A DNA stretch of 64,000 nt. Source: Xenorhabdus doucetiae (GTDB lineage Bacteria > Pseudomonadota > Gammaproteobacteria > Enterobacterales > Enterobacteriaceae). The stretch spans positions 1,798,001-1,862,000 of the forward strand of contig NZ_FO704550.1 of the NCBI RefSeq assembly GCF_000968195.1, read 5' to 3'. Shown piece after piece: positions 19,001-28,073 of this stretch (position 1 is the stretch's first letter; each line of letters starts with the position of its first letter). Made by a program: the position numbers and the translations under genes. The notes below the pieces were generated by a model. That model was not told the DNA's origin and did not search any database. It worked only from the letters and a program-made list of their open reading frames with translations.

Positions 19001-20466
19001 TAGAGTTACAGGTTGCACAATTTGTCCTCTTTACACCTGAAATTGAAAATGTACTGGGATATGAACAGCCTAATCCTACAATTTCACTGTTAAAGGGATT
19101 GGTTCAATCCATTTCTCATGAATATCAGCAGCACCAAACTATGCAGATAGATTTTTCCGGAAATGATATATCAGACAATCGATTGAACTCACTGATACGA
19201 GGGCTTGTTAGCTCTGGTAAATGTGGTTTTAGTCAATATAATCATGCCGCAATAAGATATGGTCAGTTGTGGGTGCCCGAATTTAAGGTATTATCGGTTA
19301 ATTCCTTGAATCAGGTTAAGAAAGATCATGAATTACAAATAGGTGATTTAGTCTTTATCAGTGGTGGTCTTGGTGGTATCGGGTTAGCACTGGCGGAATC
19401 ATTAGCAATTCAGTATCGTGCACGTCTTGTGTTGTCATCCCGTTCAAAATTTCCTGCGAGATCTGAATGGGATTCGATAAAGCAAGATCCAACACAAATG
19501 GAAACAATGAGAAAAATTGAGTCTATTGAAAAAATAGAACAATTTGGTGGTGAAGTTCATATCCATTCTGTTGATGTTTCCTGCAAAAAAGATCTTCATT
19601 CTTTACTTCAATCTATTGAAAGCGAATTAGGGCCATTTAGTGTGGTTATTCATGCTGCCGGGTCCGATGCCGGTGCACTTATTGCACAACCTAATCTGGT
19701 ATTGCACCGAGAGATCATGGCGGCTAAAGTCTGTGGTGTGAATAACTTGCTGTCATATTTCAGTGACAAAAATCTCCATGCTATGCTGCTTTGTTCTTCT
19801 TTATTAGCTTATTATGGTGCCTATGGGCAGTCTGCCTATGTTGCAGCTAATGCTTATTTAGAGGCTATTGCGGATAACCATAATCACCCTTTCAGAATTT
19901 GCTCCATCTCTTGGGATCGGTGGTTAGAAGTGGGGATGGCGGCTAAAAACAGACTAGATACCAACAAAACAGTCGGTTTGACTAACCGGGAAGGGCAAGA
20001 TGTCTTTCTTCAAATACTTTCCCATTACCCTAATCGATTTTCAGTATCAGTATTACCAATAAAAGAAAGAATGGAAGAGAACGATGTTCTACAGTTAGAT
20101 AATAAAGATCATATATCCAATACTGAAATTTCTTATACCGAAGATTTAATAAAGAAAGTCATTATAGAAATCTGGAAACATCAACTGGGGTTGATTAATC
20201 TTGATGAGAATATAAGCTTTTTTGACTTGGGCGCGACTTCGCTTGATATCGTTCAGGCCAATGAGAGATTAAAGGAAAAATTAAATGTAGATATTCCTAT
20301 TGCCATGATGTTTACCTATAGCTCTGTTATTAAGCTCTGGTCAGCATTACAGAATATGATGGATGAATCTTCAGGTAACATACATCAAAATAAGGAAGAT
20401 TCAAATCAAAATAATAGAAGAAATTTGGCTAAGAATCGTATAAATAAAAGGTTGAGGAATAGCTGA
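16003..20466 (+). CDS. xcnL: XcnL, polyketide synthase module (KS-AT-KR-ACP)
   Basis: 1487 aa. KS about 20-445 with Cys190 in TACSSS, HGTATKLGDP, KSILGH; AT about 530-830 with Ser623 (GHSLGEY) and HAFHS, typical of malonyl-CoA selection; KR about 1110-1310 with GGLGGIG and Y-V-A-A-N; ACP with Ser1413 (GATSLD; the usual GG is GA). No dehydratase or enoyl reductase. It should extend the leucyl chain from XcnK and pass it to XcnF. The C-terminal tail is Asn/Arg/Lys-rich and may be a docking segment. Confidence 0.92.
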   Translation: MNKKENLTDYKSSQKLTGLEIAIIGISCQFPNSPTVESFWKNCLEGNDCITRFSDETLAENGVPENEYKSQNYVNAKGVIENPLRFDAEFFQYNKREAELLEPQIRHLHQCSFDALGSAGIAPSVYKGKVGCYLVAGAQLQWQMAAYEESKQDAVGLFSAFSLIEKDFAATRLAYKLGLTGPAVALQTACSSSLTAVHMAARALLLGECQVALVAAAALTTPNQQGYLYLDGMIESPDGMCRPFDEHANGTVGGEGVGAIVLQPLKQALEEKRSIIALIKGSAINNDGARKVGYTAPSIEGQTDVIRSAITVSKVGPKSISYIEAHGTATKLGDPIEITALKNAFDGCPAGSIAIGSAKSILGHLDSAAGMAGLIKTALMLKNKMLCANKYFNTPNPKLKLESSPFYINTHSQEWHSQSIRRAGVSSFGIGGTNAHVILEEISYQPLQSEIPEQLTLLPLSAKNEASLSMMENELLKFLSEKQYKLSDIAYTLQQGREHFDYRSVLVCSGDQENHNLSDFVRAKVKYSDKKMVFLYPGQGTQYPGMTYALYQQESVFRESCQACLSLLPEDSQQKLYHFFVNAAEQENVSNEITQLAIFIVEYAMTSLFQSKGFKPFALFGHSLGEYVAATISGVFSLGDALHLVSQRAKLIETMSPGVMLSVSLSAEQIGSYLNEELEIAAINGKESVVISGNAMNIDKLESALQNDNIYCRRLKTSHAFHSRAIDEIQAEYANSLNSVNFDQPNIPIISNLTGVWHSVESIRAPEYWLSHQRNTVDFLRGLETLSEFNDLVFIEMGPGNTLSSFVHKYYQNESENKPLIINMIKHPNLTDDDHEYFYRQLGKIWCSTEGIKWENINQPEGRLIHMPVYQFAKTEYAKLRDKLVSGLNINSDSKQENKNKLYSPGWQRELYYQVGEETKYQQVFILCTQTNNSYYLDLSKELWPGSKVIFIDNLEEVKSLILLTDSTLILIPENEPSENDPIEYYLRWVEGLRVILNLLELQVAQFVLFTPEIENVLGYEQPNPTISLLKGLVQSISHEYQQHQTMQIDFSGNDISDNRLNSLIRGLVSSGKCGFSQYNHAAIRYGQLWVPEFKVLSVNSLNQVKKDHELQIGDLVFISGGLGGIGLALAESLAIQYRARLVLSSRSKFPARSEWDSIKQDPTQMETMRKIESIEKIEQFGGEVHIHSVDVSCKKDLHSLLQSIESELGPFSVVIHAAGSDAGALIAQPNLVLHREIMAAKVCGVNNLLSYFSDKNLHAMLLCSSLLAYYGAYGQSAYVAANAYLEAIADNHNHPFRICSISWDRWLEVGMAAKNRLDTNKTVGLTNREGQDVFLQILSHYPNRFSVSVLPIKERMEENDVLQLDNKDHISNTEISYTEDLIKKVIIEIWKHQLGLINLDENISFFDLGATSLDIVQANERLKEKLNVDIPIAMMFTYSSVIKLWSALQNMMDESSGNIHQNKEDSNQNNRRNLAKNRINKRLRNS

Positions 20467-20608
20467 AATCTGAACGGTCAGTAAATCATTTTTATTAAAT
20501 ATCATACATATTTTATGATTATATGTAGGAATGATATTTATAAATCTAGTTAAATTTTTTTAGTCATTAGTAAGATAAAGTCTTGCTTTCTGTTTTGAGG
20601 ATTGTTAA

Positions 20609-21694
20609 ATGAAAAATCTTTCTGTTTTATTAGTTGGAGGATACGGGGTTGTTGGGCATCAGGTTGCATTGATTTTGAATCAGTATGCTCCTAATCTAAA
20701 GTTAATCATTGCTGGAAGAGATATTAATAAAGCCAAGGATCTAGCCAAAAATTTACAAAATGCGGAGGGTATCACTTTTGATATTGAGAATACTTGCCTG
20801 CCCGAAGATATGAATGTCGATATAATATTAACTACTGTTAATGATCCACAAGATAATTTATTTGCTTTTGCAAATAAAAACGGCATTGCTTATGTAGATA
20901 TTGCTCGTTGGACGGAAAGGTTGCAGATTACGCTAAGTAAGGCTGTGATGATGCAAAATACAAGCTCAATGATTTTTGCATCTTCGTGGATGGCAAGTGT
21001 TGTTTCAGCCCTTGCCAATGATATGAGTAAGTCATTTAAGAGCGTGACGAGTATTGATATCAGTATATTGAGTTTTTCTCAGGATAAATCCGGCCCGGAT
21101 TCATTTGATTATTTGGATAGACTTGCAATTCCATTTATTGTAAAACAAAGTGATAGATATCAGAAAGTGTTGCCTTTTTCTGATGAACGTATTATTTCAT
21201 TTGGTGATAATGGTAAATATAAAGTTTTTCGTATGGATATGCCTGAACAATTTATTTTACCTTTAATTACAAATGCTAAAACTGTTGCAACTAGAATCGG
21301 TTATAATAATCATAAGGCAAATAATATTTTAGCTTTCGTTATAAAGAGTGGTATATGGAAACTTATATCTGGTGATCTTTTCAAAAAGTTACGTAAGAAA
21401 ATTTTTTATCATCCAGGCTCTGGTGATCAACATCAAATTCGTATTGATGTTCATGGAATGGATGAAAAAGGGCATCAAAGACACCACATTCTTCATATTA
21501 AAGATCAGAAAGGACAAGCTCACTTAACAGCGACAGGGGCTGCGGCTTTAATTATGCAATTGGCTGAGCATATTCAAAATAATCAACCGAATATTTTTAT
21601 GGTAGGAGAGGAATTTTTATGTGTTCAAAAGCTTAAAGATCTATTACAGTCAGAAGAAATTCTTATTGATGAAGAAAATGAAATTTTAAAATAG
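20609..21694 (+). CDS. xcnM: XcnM, saccharopine dehydrogenase-like oxidoreductase
   Basis: 361 aa with an N-terminal Rossmann fold (VLLVGGYGVVGHQVALIL, residues about 6-23) followed by IIAGRDINKA, as in the saccharopine dehydrogenase NAD(P)-binding family. In xenocoumacin producers XcnM works with XcnN to turn toxic xenocoumacin 1 into the less active xenocoumacin 2, a self-protection step (established knowledge; the assignment here is by homology and position). Lies 142 bases after xcnL. Confidence 0.88.
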   Translation: MKNLSVLLVGGYGVVGHQVALILNQYAPNLKLIIAGRDINKAKDLAKNLQNAEGITFDIENTCLPEDMNVDIILTTVNDPQDNLFAFANKNGIAYVDIARWTERLQITLSKAVMMQNTSSMIFASSWMASVVSALANDMSKSFKSVTSIDISILSFSQDKSGPDSFDYLDRLAIPFIVKQSDRYQKVLPFSDERIISFGDNGKYKVFRMDMPEQFILPLITNAKTVATRIGYNNHKANNILAFVIKSGIWKLISGDLFKKLRKKIFYHPGSGDQHQIRIDVHGMDEKGHQRHHILHIKDQKGQAHLTATGAAALIMQLAEHIQNNQPNIFMVGEEFLCVQKLKDLLQSEEILIDEENEILK

Positions 21695-21734
21695 CTATCT
21701 TTGATAGTCTTACAGTTTTTAATAATATATCTAC

Positions 21735-21931
21735 TATACTATCATCTTTCAAGTTGCAGCTTTGTTGGCTATGCTACTTTATTATTTACAACTACATTCC
21801 GGTCATCGTTTTTATAAAAATACGGTTATCTATGCTCCCTGGAATTAATGAGAGGTTTCTGCCTCTCACCAGAGGCAAGAATTTGTCATTTCCTTGTCAT
21901 CGCGCTGCAACTTGAAATTCATTGGGTATAT
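21735..21931. repeat. MITE-like element between xcnM and xcnN
   Basis: About 197 bp bounded by a perfect 14-bp inverted repeat (TTTCAAGTTGCAGC at 21747-21760 and its complement at 21904-21917) that extends outward imperfectly (TATAC..., ...GGGTATA). There is no ORF inside. It appears to belong to the same dispersed family as 12074-12136. Confidence 0.65.
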
Positions 21932-22130
21932 GTTCATTTAAAAACCGAAAAATCCGGATATATGTTAGATTGTTAATGTTAAAAATTAAATTTGTTATGT
22001 ATTTTTTATTCTTGAAGTGATTGGTTGATGTTTATTTATTGAAGAGGGTATGAATAACACTATTTTTATTTTATCTTAATTGAAGCTTGGTTTATTATTT
22101 GTGATGAAAATATCAGGAGAATAGATAATT

Positions 22131-23201
22131 ATGTCATTGTCTGAAATAAGGTCAAATAATAATTTCAATATATCACGTAAAGTGATTGCTAGCTTACGGG
22201 AGTTAAGGAGTTTAGATAATTATCACTGGGCTATTGCACTTTCAAAAGACTATCTTGTTATAATAACTGCGATATATTTAAGTGTTGGTATAAGTTTTTG
22301 GTTTTACCCACTTTCTTTACTTATGATAGGTTCAACACAACGAGCATTTACCAATATATTACATTATTCGTCTCATCATGTTTTAGCTAAAAATAAATTT
22401 ATAAATTATATTGCAGGTACTTTTTTATCTGGGCATTTAGTCTTCCATCTACTTAATACTTATAAAGATCCTCATGTCAGGTATCATCATGCACATTTAG
22501 GTAATCCAGAAAAAGATCCTGATCTTAAGTTTCATATAGATAGTGGTTTATATGATTTCAATCAGAATGATAAAGAATTCTTCATACAAAACATATTGTT
22601 AACCATTTCAGGATATAGAACGTTAAAATTTATACACTATGTAATAAAGGATGCAATTAAATCAAGAAGAAATGAAAAAAAGGTTGAAAGTAAAATAGAA
22701 AATAAAAAGGCGAAAAATAACAATGAATCAATAGCGTTTTTTATTTATTGGGTTGTTATTCTTTCAGTAATTATTTATTTTGGTTTCTTTATGTATTTTA
22801 TTTTGCTTTGGATAATACCATTATTTACTGTCACAGTTGCTATTGGGTGGATTATTGGTATAGCTGAACATTACCCTCTTCCTGCATCCGAAAAGGAAGC
22901 ATTATTGCTTACAAGAAACACAAAGGGAGTTTGGTGGGAACGCTTTTTGTTTGGAAGGCATTATGACAATTATCATCTAGTGCATCACCTGTATCCGGGT
23001 ATCCCTCATTGGAACATACAAAAAGCTCACATATACTTGCTTAATGATCCAAATTACCAAAAATGGGATGATTTATGGGGAGGGGTATTTATTCGTCAAC
23101 ATCCTCATCAAGAAACTATGCTAAGTTATGCTTCAAAGTATAGAAAATTTAGAAAATATAATCAAAAGGAAAGTTTCGCCAAACATCTTCTTTCTATTTG
23201 A
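22131..23201 (+). CDS. xcnN: XcnN, fatty-acid desaturase-like membrane enzyme
   Basis: 356 aa. Integral-membrane di-iron desaturase/hydroxylase family with histidine boxes HYSSHH (near 78), RYHHAH (near 119) and HYDNYHLVHH (near 282), plus hydrophobic segments at about 40-75, 190-240 and a basic loop at 175-195. With XcnM it forms the pyrrolidine of xenocoumacin 2. The ATG follows AGGAG. The 435-bp gap from xcnM contains the MITE-like element and AT-rich sequence, so xcnN may have its own promoter. Confidence 0.88.
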   Translation: MSLSEIRSNNNFNISRKVIASLRELRSLDNYHWAIALSKDYLVIITAIYLSVGISFWFYPLSLLMIGSTQRAFTNILHYSSHHVLAKNKFINYIAGTFLSGHLVFHLLNTYKDPHVRYHHAHLGNPEKDPDLKFHIDSGLYDFNQNDKEFFIQNILLTISGYRTLKFIHYVIKDAIKSRRNEKKVESKIENKKAKNNNESIAFFIYWVVILSVIIYFGFFMYFILLWIIPLFTVTVAIGWIIGIAEHYPLPASEKEALLLTRNTKGVWWERFLFGRHYDNYHLVHHLYPGIPHWNIQKAHIYLLNDPNYQKWDDLWGGVFIRQHPHQETMLSYASKYRKFRKYNQKESFAKHLLSI

Positions 23202-23227
23202 ATAGGCAATACATAAAATTATTTTTT

Positions 23228-23258
23228 AAAGGGCTTTCAAAGCCCTTTATGTTTTTTG
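23228..23258 (+). terminator. Rho-independent terminator after xcnN
   Basis: An 8-bp stem (AAAGGGCT / AGCCCTTT) is followed by ATG and six Ts. It marks the end of the xenocoumacin cluster. The rest of the 208-bp gap before the convergent gene shows nothing else I can name. Confidence 0.8.
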
Positions 23259-23409
23259 GTAACAAAGCACAAGGTTGGGTATATGTACGTAACATCACAA
23301 AATTATGTACGTTTATTATTCTGTAACTGATTGCCTTTCACTCTCGGCTAATTAACAATCAGTTATTTCGTGGGTAAGGTGTTAAGAAGATATTTTACTT
23401 ATTTTAAAA

Positions 23410-24915
23410 TTAAAACCCTCTCTGTAGTATTTTATACTCATATTCTTGGGCATTAAGCTGCATGTGTAATTCCGTTATAAACGCGTCTTGATGTTTAAAT
23501 TCATTACAAACAAATAAATCAAGTGCTGCATAATGATACTCTGGCCATGTATGAATAGTAAAATGTGACTCAGCCAATATTAGTGCTCCACTGACACCCC
23601 ATGGTTTGAATTGATGAAAATTATGAGTAACAACGTTCAACTCAAATTTTTGGGCAACATTAAGCATAATTTTTTCAATGGTTGATACAGATTTCAATAT
23701 TTCTTCATCACAATCTTTCATATCTACAATAATGTGAGTGCCAAGTTGCCTTACATCAGCTGATGAATTTACTTTCTCTTGACCTCGATATTGAAATTTA
23801 TTGCCGTGACACTTATCACACGTTGTCTCGATTAACTGTTCTATCGTTAATATGTTTTTTCCGTGCCCAATGGTTATCATGTTATTACATAATTTGCATT
23901 GATAAAATTTTACACGAGGATTTAATTCTCCTGTGTATATTTTATCTGAGTAGTCACTTTTCCCTGAAATGATTGGATATGTTTGTGGTGTCACAGAAAG
24001 AACATATAAATCACTGACATTACCTATAATACTTCCGCCATGATATTTATTGAATTGCGGATAAATATTTCTGATAAGGAGATTTTGGTTGTTGAGTAAC
24101 CGCTGTACCTCTTGGTTTTCCATCGGTTTTTTTTGACCAAATGAAAGTAAAATTTCACTGTTATCATTTTTGGCTAAACTAATTGCACGTGATAAAAATA
24201 ATTTCAACCCACTTAACGTATAAGGAGGATCTGTCCAAATAATGTCAAAATCTTTGGTGTAAACGTTAGCGCGTTTTAGATCTAAATACTCAGTATTAAT
24301 AACAAAATCATTTTGTTTCGCTATATCTTGTATAAATGTTAATAGATCTTGATCTATATCTTTGACAAAAATATTTTTTGAAGAATAATGCCCGAGTTTT
24401 TTAAATGCCATCATTAAGGCTAAAGAAGTTAAATCATCATCACCTAAGAATAGAATGTTTTGTTTAAATACCCGTGGGTTATTAAGTAATAACATGACCC
24501 TGCTTATTGATGTCTCTAATGTTGCATGGGCTTGATCTAGTAAAACATTGACTTGTGGTCTGTTGTTATAGATAGGTTCCAGTAAAATGGATAGTTCATT
24601 TGCAAACTCTTTTCGTTTTTCATCGGAAGAGAGTGAATGATATTGATTGATATCAATTGATTTATATTCCAGTTCATTTAGCACATAATTTATACCCGTG
24701 GGGTTTAACTTAAAAACTCCTTTATTTTCAGCGAAATTATATTTTATTAATTCTTTTTTAAATGCCGAAATGATAGGGATAGGTAAGTTGCTTTTTAATG
24801 AAAGGTCTTTATTTGATGCGCGATCGTATAAATGTAGACGTATTAGTAATGTCTCTAATATTTCAACGGGGTGTGACAATTTCATGTTGTTTTTTATAAT
24901 GTCTAGTGTATTCAT
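23410..24915 (-). CDS. Fusion of BpsA-like branched-chain polyamine synthase and S-adenosylmethionine decarboxylase
   Basis: 501 aa. Residues 1-380 look like the N4-bis(aminopropyl)spermidine synthase (BpsA) family: N-terminal winged-helix region, FLGDDDLTS (156-164), WTDPPYT (227-233), and a zinc ribbon (Cys340/343, Cys366/369). Residues about 391-501 are a bacterial class 1B AdoMet decarboxylase (SpeH): GTHIIVD and ALILAES450HFTIHTWPEY. Ser450 would be the self-cleavage site that forms the pyruvoyl cofactor, and the later FVC cysteine is also kept. One chain would thus make decarboxylated AdoMet and use it for aminopropyl transfer. The TGG-rich end of the PKS cluster is convergent to it. 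It is distinct in both families from E. coli speD/speE. Confidence 0.82.
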   Translation of the reverse strand: MNTLDIIKNNMKLSHPVEILETLLIRLHLYDRASNKDLSLKSNLPIPIISAFKKELIKYNFAENKGVFKLNPTGINYVLNELEYKSIDINQYHSLSSDEKRKEFANELSILLEPIYNNRPQVNVLLDQAHATLETSISRVMLLLNNPRVFKQNILFLGDDDLTSLALMMAFKKLGHYSSKNIFVKDIDQDLLTFIQDIAKQNDFVINTEYLDLKRANVYTKDFDIIWTDPPYTLSGLKLFLSRAISLAKNDNSEILLSFGQKKPMENQEVQRLLNNQNLLIRNIYPQFNKYHGGSIIGNVSDLYVLSVTPQTYPIISGKSDYSDKIYTGELNPRVKFYQCKLCNNMITIGHGKNILTIEQLIETTCDKCHGNKFQYRGQEKVNSSADVRQLGTHIIVDMKDCDEEILKSVSTIEKIMLNVAQKFELNVVTHNFHQFKPWGVSGALILAESHFTIHTWPEYHYAALDLFVCNEFKHQDAFITELHMQLNAQEYEYKILQRGF

Positions 24916-25450
24916 CGTAATCTCTTTTTACCTATTTTTATAATCTGATAGCGCAATTAATATTCAGAATTATCCATGCAGATATCTAAATTGTAGTTGA
25001 ACCTGTTATCGTCGCTCTTTCTAAATCCAGCCATTTATCGATCACCATAAATTCGGGCGCGTAATTTATAAAAATTAACGTTACCCATCCAAGTAACTTG
25101 AATTCGTATGTGGATGCTTTTCTGTTGTGTTGGTTTTTTCATCAATCATATTTATGACGTACCGGCATTTTGGAATTAAACGAGTGTATAGGGATTCATA
25201 ATTTTCAACTAGTTTCTATTTCTAGAGAAATAATAAACTTAGGCAATATATTTCTTGTTTTTTGGCCTGATTTGTCTCGCGATAGAATAATGCCTATTGT
25301 GATGCGGGGCAGTGTCCCTGACTGATTTAATCGTCTGAGTGAAGGGCGGACTTCTCAACGGGGAGAGGGTAACAGAAAAGTAATAACCGCCCCTTGCGAG
25401 GCGTTAGGTGATTTTATTCTTCCAAATGACAGGGGATAAGCAGCCGTTTT
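24916..25450. other. Intergenic region between hmuV and the polyamine gene
   Basis: 535 bp with no convincing ORF. The left half is AT-rich and should hold the promoter of the - strand polyamine gene. At about 25300-25420 there is a GC-richer block that can fold into several short hairpins (for example around TAACGCC / GGCGGTTA on the - strand), just beyond the end of hmuV. It may be the hmu operon terminator. I could not match it to a known RNA family. Confidence 0.35.
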
Positions 25451-26248
25451 TTATTGCCGGAGGTAGATCTGTGGCTGGTGGGTTTCGGGGTGCTGCATAA
25501 CACCCAAATCGGCTTGATACCATTGTTTAAGAATATCGTCACGCAGTACATCTTGTGGCGTGCCGGATGCCACTAACCGACCTTTGTGCAACAGGATAAT
25601 TTTATCGGCATAAAGTGCCGCCAGATTCAAATCATGCAGTACACAGCAGACCGCAATGGGCTGTTGGCGTGTCAGGCGGTGAACCAGGCGCAAGGTATGT
25701 TGCTGGTGATAAAGATCCAGTGCTGACGTGGGTTCATCCAAAAAGAGACAAGATTCGGTCGGTTCCGGGTGCCAAAGTTGAGCCAAAACCCTTGCCAGTT
25801 GAACCCGTTGCTGTTCCCCGCCAGATAATTGTTGATAATTCCTTTTTCTCAGTTCTTCACATTCTGTTAACGCAATCGCTTCATCAATGGCGGTTTTCCT
25901 GTGGGTATTTTCATGGGGAACACGCCCCATGGCGATGACTTCCTCGACACTAAAAGGAAAGGAGAGGGAGCTATATTGTCGCATGACTGCCCGAATGCGA
26001 GCCAGTTTCTGGGTCGGCCAGCGGGAAATGGGAATGCCTTTTAATAAACAGTCTCCTGATCTGGGCGGAATATAGCCAGTCAACAGACGCAATAATGTTG
26101 ATTTCCCCGCCCCATTGGGGCCAATAATGGCGACCACTTCCCCTTGACGAAGGGAAAGGGAAACATCTTTGATTATCTGACGCTGCCCGATGAAATAATT
26201 TAAATGTTGGGCTTCAAGTAAGTGAGTTGCCATGTTCGGTTCTATCAT
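25451..26248 (-). CDS. hmuV: HmuV, haemin ABC transporter ATPase
   Basis: 265 aa ABC ATPase of the iron-siderophore/haemin class. Walker A GPNGAGKST (43-51), signature LSGGEQQRV, Walker B LFLDEPTSALD. It powers haemin import through HmuU. The ATG overlaps the hmuU stop (ATGA), which implies translational coupling; a second Met (26233) is possible. Last gene of hmuRSTUV. Confidence 0.95.
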   Translation of the reverse strand: MIEPNMATHLLEAQHLNYFIGQRQIIKDVSLSLRQGEVVAIIGPNGAGKSTLLRLLTGYIPPRSGDCLLKGIPISRWPTQKLARIRAVMRQYSSLSFPFSVEEVIAMGRVPHENTHRKTAIDEAIALTECEELRKRNYQQLSGGEQQRVQLARVLAQLWHPEPTESCLFLDEPTSALDLYHQQHTLRLVHRLTRQQPIAVCCVLHDLNLAALYADKIILLHKGRLVASGTPQDVLRDDILKQWYQADLGVMQHPETHQPQIYLRQ

Positions 26249-27246
26249 AAACGGCCTTTTGATGGCTTAAGAATGAGCCATAAAAAATAGGGAGCACCGA
26301 TCAAACCTGTGATAAGACCTACCGGCATTTCAGCAGGAGACACTAATGTTCTGGCTAATGTGTCGGCGAGTAACAAAAGACAGGCACCGCCCAGCGCCGA
26401 TATCGGCAGCAGCCAGGTATGATCGCCACCAAACCGCAATCTGACAAGATGTGGGATAACTAAGCCAATAAAACCAATAACACCGGTCAAAGCAACTGCA
26501 CACCCGACTAATAAGGCACTCAACAGCAATAATTGATATTTGGTGCGTTGGACATTAACTCCCAAATAGTGCGCTTCTTCATCGCCCAGTTGCAGCAAAT
26601 TGAGTTTTCGTGCCTGACTGAAAGTCAGCAGACAAACAGGAATAATAAGTGATGCGGCAATAATCAGTGTTGGCCACTCGATTTGACTGAGTGAACCCAT
26701 CATCCAGATGGAAAATTGGCGTAATTGTTGGTCGTTACTGATATAACTTAATACGCCAATAAATGATGCACACAGTGCATTGATGGCGATGCCGGCAAGT
26801 AATAGCTTTGACAGATTGCCGTGGTTATATTTGTTGAGCATGAATATCAGCGATGAGACGAATAAACTGCCGATAAAAGCGGCAATGATATGCCCGTATA
26901 ACGCAATGCCAGCCGGTAAGGTGAAAGGCAGGATAATCACCATTGCGACGGTCAGTGCGGCACCACTGCTGATCCCTAATAATCCGGGATCAGCCAGAGG
27001 ATTACGGAATAGTCCCTGCATCACAGCACCCGATATTGCCAGCGCTCCGCCAACGAGGATTGCCAGCAAAATACGGGGTAACCGAATATTTAACCAAATC
27101 TGCCACTGGGGGTCCTCCAACGAGGATTCCCACAGTGTTTTAAAGGAAAGTGGCAATGCCCCCATATTTGCTGAGCTAATTGCCAGAAACAACAACAATA
27201 AACCCAATATTAGCAAACCAAGGCTGGGGGATTGAGAACGACTCAT
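26245..27246 (-). CDS. hmuU: HmuU, haemin ABC transporter permease
   Basis: 333 aa FecCD-family permease with about nine to ten hydrophobic segments and the family stretches NPLADPGLLGISSGA and GFIGLVIPHLVR. It overlaps hmuT and hmuV by ATGA junctions on both sides. Inner-membrane channel of the haemin importer. Confidence 0.95.
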   Translation of the reverse strand: MSRSQSPSLGLLILGLLLLFLAISSANMGALPLSFKTLWESSLEDPQWQIWLNIRLPRILLAILVGGALAISGAVMQGLFRNPLADPGLLGISSGAALTVAMVIILPFTLPAGIALYGHIIAAFIGSLFVSSLIFMLNKYNHGNLSKLLLAGIAINALCASFIGVLSYISNDQQLRQFSIWMMGSLSQIEWPTLIIAASLIIPVCLLTFSQARKLNLLQLGDEEAHYLGVNVQRTKYQLLLLSALLVGCAVALTGVIGFIGLVIPHLVRLRFGGDHTWLLPISALGGACLLLLADTLARTLVSPAEMPVGLITGLIGAPYFLWLILKPSKGRL

Positions 27247-28073
27247 TGCGCTTTCTCCACGGCATCCTTTGCAGCATCACGGACTTGTTTCATCACCGCC
27301 GGGGTTTGCAGGCCAAAGCCAAGCAGACCCATTTCATCAACAATGACCACCTGTTTTTTCTTGCCGGCCGGCGTGAAATTTAACCCAGGAAGCTGCCAAA
27401 CTTTATCCATGCCACCCAACGTTTTTAGCCCTTCGGTGCTGACCAGCAGTAAATCTGGCTTGCTGGCAATCACCCCTTCTTGAGACAAAGGGCGATATCC
27501 CCGGAAGCCTTGCATCGCATTTTGGGCACCAATCGCACGGATAATTTGATCTGCGGCGGTTTGCTGACCCGCTGCCATCGGCATGATGCCACCATGACTC
27601 ATGACAAAGACGATCTTAGTGGAAATCGCTGACGTGGTGATATCGGCCAGTTGTTGCCGGTACTGGGCAACCAGTGCTTCACCCCGTTTTTCCTGATTGA
27701 CCGCCTTGGCGACGGTCATAATTTTTTCAGGAACGGCTTCTAACGAGGTTTCGCTGGTCACTTTAATAACTTTTACACCGGAATCTTCGACCTGCTTGAG
27801 TGCCAGAGAAGGTTGAGCCGATTCACTGGTGATCACCAGTGATGGGCGCATGGATAAAATCCCCTCTGAATTCAACATTCTCATATAGCCGATATCGGGT
27901 AGAGAAAGCAGTTCCTTGGGATTTTGGCTGGTACTGTCCCTCGCAACAACGTGCTGTCCTTCGCCAAGTGCAAAAACAATTTCAGACACATCGCCACCAA
28001 TGGTAACAATGCGTTCAGCAGCGAACACATTGAAAGAGATGGCAAGCATAAATGTTAGAAGCCATTTTTTCAT
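27243..28073 (-). CDS. hmuT: HmuT, periplasmic haemin-binding protein
   Basis: About 276 aa. Start placed at 28073 because this ATG overlaps the hmuS TGA and begins a clean signal peptide (KKWLLTFMLAISFNVFA). Cluster 8/TroA-type fold. The segment VSEIVFALGEGQHVVARD and the later GGIMPMAAGQQTAAD fit the HmuT/ShuT family. It delivers haemin to HmuUV. Confidence 0.94.
   Translation of the reverse strand: MKKWLLTFMLAISFNVFAAERIVTIGGDVSEIVFALGEGQHVVARDSTSQNPKELLSLPDIGYMRMLNSEGILSMRPSLVITSESAQPSLALKQVEDSGVKVIKVTSETSLEAVPEKIMTVAKAVNQEKRGEALVAQYRQQLADITTSAISTKIVFVMSHGGIMPMAAGQQTAADQIIRAIGAQNAMQGFRGYRPLSQEGVIASKPDLLLVSTEGLKTLGGMDKVWQLPGLNFTPAGKKKQVVIVDEMGLLGFGLQTPAVMKQVRDAAKDAVEKAQ

Noticed and set aside
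25300..25420. Possible known structured RNA (RNase P-like or riboswitch) beyond hmuV
   Set aside because: Some short resemblance only. No family could be matched, so it is kept as an unassigned structured region.
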